Below are positions 58,535 through 64,000 of a stretch of 64,000 nucleotides of DNA, piece by piece. Numbering within the stretch: position 1 is the first letter of the stretch; each line of letters begins with the position of its first letter. The position numbers and the translations under genes were made by a program. Source of the DNA: Amycolatopsis dendrobii (GTDB lineage Bacteria > Actinomycetota > Actinomycetes > Mycobacteriales > Pseudonocardiaceae); NCBI RefSeq assembly GCF_014145675.1, contig NZ_JACGZW010000006.1, positions 248,001 to 312,000 of the forward strand, given 5' to 3'. The notes below the pieces were generated by a model. That model saw only the letters and a program-made list of their open reading frames with translations, was not told where the DNA came from and made no database searches.

Positions 58535-58553
58535 AACTTTGTAACACAAAGTT
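58535..58553. promoter_or_regulatory. Operator palindrome AACTTTGT-N3-ACAAAGTT
   Basis: Exact 8-bp arms (58535-58542 and 58546-58553) with a three-base centre, 28 bp before the ATPase start. Size and symmetry suit a small dimeric winged-helix repressor, most likely the operon's own HTH_34 protein. Inferred. Confidence 0.6.
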
Positions 58554-58720
58554 GGTTGTGTTGAAAAGTAGTGGGCGATGCCGAGTCGTTCACGGTGGCA
58601 AGTGCCTGGCGGCTATGCCCGGCTAATCCGGTTGCTCCCCGCGACCAGCCGCACTACCGTCCGGATTCATGACGATCTTCGCCCGCCGCCGCCTGTCCTG
58701 ATCCCGGCACGACTTTCCGG

Positions 58721-58740
58721 GCCGCCCGCCATCGGGCGGC
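58721..58740 (+). other. 5'-leader hairpin of the glycosyltransferase gene
   Basis: GCCGCCCG and CGGGCGGC form an 8-bp stem with a four-base loop in the 243-bp gap before the glycosyltransferase. Possible leader structure; no clear promoter was found in this gap. Confidence 0.35.
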
Positions 58741-58792
58741 TCCCGTTCCGCGTGCCGGACCGCATCTCGTCCGGAAAGGACACTTTCGCCTC

Positions 58793-59959
58793 ATGGGCAA
58801 GCACATCGTCGTGGTCGGCTGTTCCGCGCCGAGCCACATCTACCCGTCGCTGGGGATCGTCCGCGAACTGGTGCGACGCGGGCACCGGGTCAGCTACGTC
58901 GTCGGCGAACCGCTCGCCGAACTGGTCGGAGCGACCGGCGCGGACGTCGTCGCGCATCCCACGATCTTCCCGCTCGGTCCGGACGCGGAATGGCCGGAAG
59001 ACCCGGCCGAAGCGATGCGCGTCTTCCTCGACGAGGCCATCGCGATCCACCCGCGGCTGATCGAAACCTTCGACCAGGACCGGCCGGACCTGCTGCTCTA
59101 CGACATCGGCGGCCTTGGCGCCCCGCTGCTCGGCCTCCGCTACGACGTGCCCGCGGTGCAGCTCTCCCCCGCCTACGTCGCCTGGGACGGCTACGAGGAA
59201 GAACTCGCCGACGTCCTCGACCCGATCCGCACCTCACCGTCCGGAGTGGACTACGACCGGGCATTCACCGAGTGGCTGGCGGAAAACGGAGTCACCGAAG
59301 ACGCCTGGACGTGGCTCGCGCGACCGGTGCCGATCCTGTCGCTGATCCCGCGCGCGATGCAGCCGAACGCCGACCGCGTGCCGGAGGACCGCGTCCAGTT
59401 CGTCGGCCCGTGCCTTGACCCGGCGCGCGCTGCGGAGCACTGGACACCGCCGTCCGACGGGAAACCCGTGCTGCTCGTGTCGTTCGGCACCGCGTACAAC
59501 GACCAGCTGGACGTCTACCGGCACTGCATCACCGAATTCGAGGACTGGCACGTCGTGCTCTCGATCGGCAAGCACGTCTCGAAGGACGATCTCGGCCCGC
59601 TGCCGAAGTCGGTCGAGGTGCACGAAACGGTGCCGCAACTGGCGATTCTCGACGTCGCGTCCGCCTTCATCACGCACGCCGGCATGGGCGGCTGCACGGA
59701 ATCCCTGTGGTACGGCGTCCCGACGGTCGCCATTCCGCAAGCCGTCGACCAGTTCGGCAACGCCGCGCAGCTGGAAGCGTTGGGAGTCGGCAAGCATCTG
59801 CCCGCGGACCAGGTGACCGCCAAGTCCCTGCGCGAAGCCGTCGATGAAGTCAGCAGTTCATCGGACGTTGCCGCGAGGTTGGCTGAGCTGCGCTCGGAAA
59901 TCCGTGCCAACGGCGGGATTACCGCGGCCGCGGACGCGGTGGAGAAGTTCCTGAAATAA
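58793..59959 (+). CDS. GT1 glycosyltransferase, macrolide-glycosyltransferase type
   Basis: A 388-residue GT-B enzyme. The acceptor side begins HIVVVGCSAPSHIYPSLGIVREL with the His (residue 16) in the catalytic position. The nucleotide-sugar signature is HAGMGGCTESLWYGVPTV..PQAVDQFGNA. This matches the OleD/MGT group that transfers UDP-sugars to macrolides or flavonoids for inactivation. Its 3' end overlaps the convergent kinase gene by 41 bp. Confidence 0.87.
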   Translation: MGKHIVVVGCSAPSHIYPSLGIVRELVRRGHRVSYVVGEPLAELVGATGADVVAHPTIFPLGPDAEWPEDPAEAMRVFLDEAIAIHPRLIETFDQDRPDLLLYDIGGLGAPLLGLRYDVPAVQLSPAYVAWDGYEEELADVLDPIRTSPSGVDYDRAFTEWLAENGVTEDAWTWLARPVPILSLIPRAMQPNADRVPEDRVQFVGPCLDPARAAEHWTPPSDGKPVLLVSFGTAYNDQLDVYRHCITEFEDWHVVLSIGKHVSKDDLGPLPKSVEVHETVPQLAILDVASAFITHAGMGGCTESLWYGVPTVAIPQAVDQFGNAAQLEALGVGKHLPADQVTAKSLREAVDEVSSSSDVAARLAELRSEIRANGGITAAADAVEKFLK

Positions 59960-60806
59960 GTGCGAGGAGCACGTCGCGGTCGAACCATGCGCCGCCAGTG
60001 TGTTCCTGGTGCAGATAAGCACTGACCGCCCGGGCCTGGCAGCAACGCGCTGCCAGGCCCGGATCTGTCTGTGCGGCCCGGGAAAACCGGGTGATCAACG
60101 CGGTCAGGTCATCTGCCCGTCTTCTTCTCGCGACAACGGTGAACGCGTCGAACGCAGCCGTCCCGCGCCACCCGATCGGGTCGATCGCCAGCCACGGTTC
60201 CCGTCGCGCCCGCAGCACGTTACCGAAATGCAGATCACCGTGCAGCATCGTGCCGGTCCGGTCATCGGCGAGGAACGCGATCAGTTCCCGCGCCCGATCA
60301 ACCTCGCGCTTCGGCAGCAAACCTGGCATCGCCTGCTGATCCAGCTGCGCGAGCCACGGCCCGGTTGTCGAGGAGAGCGCCCGAGTCCCGGCCGGGGCGG
60401 GCACCGCCAGCCGACGGGCCAACTCGCCCGCGATCTCGGTCGCTTCCTCCACTCGTACTGTCTCCAGTGTCGCGGGACCGACGCGTTCGAGCAAAAGCGT
60501 GTTGCTGTCAGCAGAAGCCTCCAGCAGCCGAACCACCCCGGCACCGTCGAAGTGCTTCAACGCCGCCGCTTCCGCCGCACAATGCTGATGAGGAAACGAA
60601 ATCTTGAGCGCGGCCGCCTGCCCGGCGCATTCGACGGGCAGCACCAACGCCGTCTCCCCGTGCAGCGGAGAGCCCGCGATCTGACAGTCCCACCTCACGC
60701 AGGCATCCTCGACCAACCCCGGCAGTTCCCGTAGCCAAGCCTCAGCCGCGGCACCCTCGCGCCGCCGCACCGCCTTCGCCAACCTGGCCGGTACGACGAC
60801 GCTCAT
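59919..60806 (-). CDS. Aminoglycoside phosphotransferase, APH(6)-like
   Basis: A 295-residue kinase of the streptomycin 6-phosphotransferase family. HGDLHFGNVL near residue 188 is the catalytic loop and AIDPIGWRG the metal-binding DxG-equivalent. The N-lobe GETALVLPVECAGQAAALKI carries the likely ATP-binding Lys. The start shares one base with the preceding stop, so it is translated with the amino-acid operon. Drug phosphorylation is possible, but many members act on other hydroxyls. Confidence 0.8.
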   Translation of the reverse strand: MSVVVPARLAKAVRRREGAAAEAWLRELPGLVEDACVRWDCQIAGSPLHGETALVLPVECAGQAAALKISFPHQHCAAEAAALKHFDGAGVVRLLEASADSNTLLLERVGPATLETVRVEEATEIAGELARRLAVPAPAGTRALSSTTGPWLAQLDQQAMPGLLPKREVDRARELIAFLADDRTGTMLHGDLHFGNVLRARREPWLAIDPIGWRGTAAFDAFTVVARRRRADDLTALITRFSRAAQTDPGLAARCCQARAVSAYLHQEHTGGAWFDRDVLLALISGTSPPRPRPR

Positions 60807-62530
60807 CAGGCCCGGATCTCGTTGAGGTAGTTGTAAATCGTGTACCGCGTCACCTCGAGCTGCGCGGCCAGGTGGTCCACCGCGTCCTTGATCAGGAAAT
60901 ACCCGGCCTCGTCCAGCTCCCGGACCACCGCCGACTTGTGGCGCTTCTTCATCAGCTCCACCGGAATCCCGGACTTCCCGATCGCGCGTCCGACGAGGAA
61001 CCGTTGCAGGCTGTCGACGTCCGGCAGGAACGTCTCCTCCCGCCGTTCCTCCGACGTCTGCGCCGCCGCGGGCAGTTCGCTGTTCACGCACAGGCACCCG
61101 ATCGCCGTACCCTCGGCGTCACGCAAAAACAACGTGGACGAACGGATCTCGCGACCATCCGGACTGTGCGTGCGGTAGTTGGTCAGGTCCTGCGTCGTGC
61201 CGCGCCGGACGAGCCCGAGCAGCAGATCCGTCATCGGCCCGCCGACCGAACGACCGGTGAGCTTCCCCGCGATCGCGACGATCGAATCCGGCAGCCGCGA
61301 CAGGTCGTGCAGCAGCACCTCGTTGCCCGGCCCGAGCATCGCCGCCAGCCCGTCCACCGCCGGAATCAGCGCGGTGAGCAGCTCATGCGTCGCGGTGCCC
61401 GCAGCCGACGCGACCGGCACGACCCGGCGCGGCCGCAGCAGCGTTTCCAGCGCGTCCCGCACCTGTTCGGCAGCCGCGGCCGGGGTCGACGCGTGCGGCG
61501 ACAACCGGACGTGTTCCGGACGCACCGTCGCCGCGATCCCCGCCGCCGTCAACGCCGCCCCGACCTGCTCGGCGGGCTTGTCCGGCAACGAAAACGCAAG
61601 AATCCCGGCCCGCCGTTCGGTCGCCGACACGATCTCCGCGCCGAACGAGCGCAGCACCTCCTCGAGTTCGCCGACGCGTTCGTCGATCCGGCCCGCGATC
61701 GCCGCGACGCCGGTTTCCTCGACCAGTTCGAGCGCCGCCGCGAACGCGCCGGACGTGACCGGGCTGAGGTTGGAGATCGACCAGCTCGCCGCGGTCGGGT
61801 CGGCCGGGTGGATCTCGTTGTCGAACAAGCCAGGGTCGCGCGCGCCGGTCCAGCCGGACAGGATCGGGTCCATCCGCGCCAGCGCCCGGTCCGACAGCAC
61901 CGCGAACCCGGTGCCCCAGCCCGCTCGCAGCCACTTCTGCCCGCCGACCACGAGCACGTCGGCGACCTCCCACGGCGCGTCGACGACCCCGAAGCCCTGG
62001 ATCCCGTCGACCACCAGCAGCCGATCGCCGGCCACCTCGCGCAATGCGGCGAGGTCAGCCCGGTAACCAGTGCGGAAATCGACCGCGCTCACCGAAACGA
62101 CAGCGGTTTCCGGCGTGAGCGCTTCCGCGAGACGGTCGGCGGTGACGTAACCGCCTTCTAGCCTCCTCATCCGTACGCGTCCGGCCTGCTCGGCGCGCGC
62201 CCACGGGTACGTGTTGGCCGGGAACTCCGCGGCCGACACGAGTACTTCGCCGTGGCTGTTGAACGCAGCCTGGAACAGGCCGAGGCTGGTGTGCGGGAGC
62301 AGCACGGTGTGGTCGGTGTCGCTGCCGCAAAGCCGTGCTGCCGCCGCCTTCGCCCGGATTTCCTGCCGCATCAGCTCGTCCACAGTGGACGGACCGGCCT
62401 TGGTCGTCGCCTCCAGCAGCCGCGCGGTGGTGTCTAAGACGGCGTGCGACGGCGGCCCGAACCGCGCGAAGTCCAGGTAGCCCGCGGGCTCGTCGAACTG
62501 GAGCAGGTACCGGGGCGGAATGCGGGTCAC
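60806..62530 (-). CDS. Fusion of a class-V PLP aminotransferase-fold enzyme with a YheO-PAS/HTH_22 regulator
   Basis: 574 residues. Residues 1-368: fold-type I PLP enzyme of the cysteine desulfurase/isopenicillin-epimerase group, with PLP-contact VVDGIQGFG (Asp175, Gln178) and Schiff-base Lys199 in VGGQKWLRAG. About 381-488: YheO-like PAS domain (LGPGNEVLLHDLSRLPDSI and so on). About 505-570: HTH_22 with DAVDHLAAQLEVTRYTIYNYLNEIRA at the very end. It may be an enzyme-sensor regulator of the co-operonic amino-acid ABC system. The order enzyme-then-HTH is the reverse of MocR proteins. Confidence 0.88.
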   Translation of the reverse strand: MTRIPPRYLLQFDEPAGYLDFARFGPPSHAVLDTTARLLEATTKAGPSTVDELMRQEIRAKAAAARLCGSDTDHTVLLPHTSLGLFQAAFNSHGEVLVSAAEFPANTYPWARAEQAGRVRMRRLEGGYVTADRLAEALTPETAVVSVSAVDFRTGYRADLAALREVAGDRLLVVDGIQGFGVVDAPWEVADVLVVGGQKWLRAGWGTGFAVLSDRALARMDPILSGWTGARDPGLFDNEIHPADPTAASWSISNLSPVTSGAFAAALELVEETGVAAIAGRIDERVGELEEVLRSFGAEIVSATERRAGILAFSLPDKPAEQVGAALTAAGIAATVRPEHVRLSPHASTPAAAAEQVRDALETLLRPRRVVPVASAAGTATHELLTALIPAVDGLAAMLGPGNEVLLHDLSRLPDSIVAIAGKLTGRSVGGPMTDLLLGLVRRGTTQDLTNYRTHSPDGREIRSSTLFLRDAEGTAIGCLCVNSELPAAAQTSEERREETFLPDVDSLQRFLVGRAIGKSGIPVELMKKRHKSAVVRELDEAGYFLIKDAVDHLAAQLEVTRYTIYNYLNEIRA

Positions 62531-63300
62531 GAGAGGACCCGCGCGAGGAACTGCCGCGTCCGCTCGTGTTCCGGGGACTTCAGCACCCGCTCCGGCGGCC
62601 CGGTTTCGACCACCGCGCCGTCAGCGAGGAACACCACCTCGTCGGCGGCCTCCGCGGCGAAAGCCATTTCGTGCGTCACGACCACCATCGTCATCCCCTC
62701 CCGAGCCAACGTACCCATCACCGCGAGCACTTCCCCGACCAGCTCCGGGTCCAGCGCGGACGTCGGCTCGTCGAACAGCATGAGCTTCGGCTTCATCGCC
62801 AGCGACCGTGCGATCGCGACGCGCTGCTGCTGCCCGCCGGACAGTTGCCCTGGGTAAGCGCCCGCTCGGTCCGCGAGCCCGACCCGGTCGAGCAGGTCCA
62901 GCGCCTCTTTCCGGGCCTGCGCCGGGTCGGCGCCGAGCACCCGCACCGGTCCCTCGACCACGTTCTCCAGCGCCGTCCGGTGCCCGAACAGGTTGAACCG
63001 CTGGAAAACCATGCCGATGTCCCTGCGCTGCCGCGCGACGTCCTTCTCCCGCAGCTCGTACAGCTTGCCGCCGCGCAGTTTGAACCCGATCGGCTCGCCG
63101 TCCACCCAGACCTGGCCGCCGTCGATCGTCTCGAGATGGTTGAGGCAGCGGAGAAACGTGCTCTTCCCCGCTCCCGACGGCCCGAGCAGGCACACCACCT
63201 GTCCTTTGCGGACCTCCAGGTCGATGCCCTTGAGCACCTCGGTGTGCCCGTAGTTCTTGCGGACCCCGACAGCTTTCAGCAGCGGTTCAGACACGCGCAC
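62527..63300 (-). CDS. Amino-acid ABC transporter ATPase (HisP/GlnQ type)
   Basis: A 257-residue ATPase. GPSGAGKST, FQRFNLFGH, LSGGQQQRVAIARSL, LMLFDEPTSALD and VTHEMAFA are the PAAT-family motifs. It overlaps the permease by 14 bp and the fusion gene by four bases (ATGA), so all are one operon. Polar amino acids are the expected cargo; the binding protein is probably beyond the window. Confidence 0.9.
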   Translation of the reverse strand: MRVSEPLLKAVGVRKNYGHTEVLKGIDLEVRKGQVVCLLGPSGAGKSTFLRCLNHLETIDGGQVWVDGEPIGFKLRGGKLYELREKDVARQRRDIGMVFQRFNLFGHRTALENVVEGPVRVLGADPAQARKEALDLLDRVGLADRAGAYPGQLSGGQQQRVAIARSLAMKPKLMLFDEPTSALDPELVGEVLAVMGTLAREGMTMVVVTHEMAFAAEAADEVVFLADGAVVETGPPERVLKSPEHERTRQFLARVLS

Positions 63301-64000
63301 CCCTCACCAGCGGCATCCCCTTGAACGCCTTCCCGACCCGCGCGACGGGACTTCGGTCAGCTGCCCCGAACGATCGTTCAAGGTAATGCTGGCCGACACC
63401 GGCCACAGTCACCACGACCATGTACCAGATCGCCGCCGCGATCAGCGTTTCCATCACCAGCAGGTTGTTCGACGAGATGTTGTTGGCCGCGTGGATCAAC
63501 TCGGTCACGCCGATCACCGAAGCCATCGACGTGCCCTTGAGCATGTTGATGAAGTCGTTGCCGGTCGGCGGGATGATCACGCGCATCGCCTGTGGCAGCA
63601 CGACCCGGCGCAGTGTCGCGCCAGGCGTCATGCCGATGGATTTCGCCGCCTCGGTCTGCCCGGCGTCGACGCTGGTCAGCCCGGCGCGGACGATCTCCGC
63701 CATGTACGCGCTCTCGTTCAGCGCCAGCCCGAGCAGCGCCGCGGTGAACGCGCTGATCAGCACGTTCGTCGGCTCGTGGACGAGGTAGCCGCCGAACGGC
63801 AGCGGGATCGAGACGGTCGGGAAGATCAGCGCCAGGTTGTACCAAATCAGGATCTGCAACAGCACCGGAAGCCCGCGGAACAGCCAGATGTAGGCCGCCG
63901 CGAACCATTTCGCGACCGGATTGGCGCTGAGCCGCAGCAACGCGATCAGGATGCCGAGCACGATCGCGATCGCCTGCGCGATCACCGCCAGCACGACCGT
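63287..64000 (-). CDS. Amino-acid ABC transporter permease (5' end beyond window)
   Basis: At least 237 codons of a His/Glu/Gln/Arg/opine-type permease. Five or more TM helices, the RGLPVLLQILIWYNL signature and the EAA loop EAAKSIGMTPGATLRRVVLPQA are present. The frame continues off the window edge, so the true start is outside. It pairs with the downstream ATPase. Confidence 0.88.
   Translation of the reverse strand, partial: TVVLAVIAQAIAIVLGILIALLRLSANPVAKWFAAAYIWLFRGLPVLLQILIWYNLALIFPTVSIPLPFGGYLVHEPTNVLISAFTAALLGLALNESAYMAEIVRAGLTSVDAGQTEAAKSIGMTPGATLRRVVLPQAMRVIIPPTGNDFINMLKGTSMASVIGVTELIHAANNISSNNLLVMETLIAAAIWYMVVVTVAGVGQHYLERSFGAADRSPVARVGKAFKGMPLVRGARV

Overview
The window is about 70% GC, has very high GC at third codon positions, frequent GTG and TTG starts and several leaderless-looking starts. 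It carries AfsR/SARP, TetR, GntR-TetR, Tex and secreted actinomycete enzymes. This fits a filamentous actinomycete of the Pseudonocardiaceae, probably Amycolatopsis or a close relative; the genus is inferred from gene style, not from a marker gene. No rRNA, tRNA, CRISPR array, insertion sequence or integrase was seen. The content is mostly arm-type accessory and housekeeping genes.

Layout. 1-11.7 kb: an Lrp/AsnC regulator (cut by the window edge) divergent from an M20 amidohydrolase/MHS-transporter pair; an FAD monooxygenase divergent from a GntR-TetR double-HTH regulator; TetR and efflux genes; an AraC regulator; an AlkZ-like protein; and a Baeyer-Villiger-type monooxygenase. 11.6-22.6 kb: a secreted GH18 chitinase with a DasR-type operator, tex with a strong terminator, an unrecognised lower-GC 549-residue coiled-coil gene, an acyl-CoA dehydrogenase/serine hydrolase pair and a DEAD-box helicase. 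22.6-30.1 kb: an accessory island with a 1422-residue secreted polymorphic toxin (ALF repeats, Hint, nuclease-like C-terminus), a putative immunity gene and decayed coding debris; then a small secreted protein and a protease-like protein whose catalytic His and Ser are both replaced, fused to a tachylectin-type propeller. 30.1-40.5 kb: a DUF218 membrane protein, a sulfonate/taurine-type ABC operon, a QueA-like gene with an SDR, an NCS1 permease, an MFS exporter and an S53 peptidase.

41-50 kb: an AfsR-like regulator, a secreted double-psi-barrel-like protein, a DUF4396 protein behind a CsoR-like box, an N-terminally truncated TAP-type hydrolase, an orphan sugar-binding protein, a phytase-like esterase, a DUF6923-type surface protein and a DUF4239 protein. 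52-64 kb: a polyprenyl synthetase, a CapA protein, a drug-type ABC-2 operon that also encodes its probable regulator and DinB polymerase, a macrolide-type glycosyltransferase, an APH(6)-like kinase, and an amino-acid ABC system overlapping a PLP-aminotransferase/YheO-PAS/HTH fusion.

Functional themes are extracellular polymer attack (chitinase, S53 peptidase, phytase-like enzyme), small-molecule defence and modification (monooxygenases, efflux pumps, glycosyltransferase, kinase), contact or secreted antagonism (the toxin island) and local regulation by divergently placed regulators. Operator-like palindromes are visible beside several of these genes. The most unusual items are the PLP/YheO fusion, the pseudo-protease lectin, the toxin island with its decayed neighbour, the orphan coiled-coil gene and the dinB-containing export operon.
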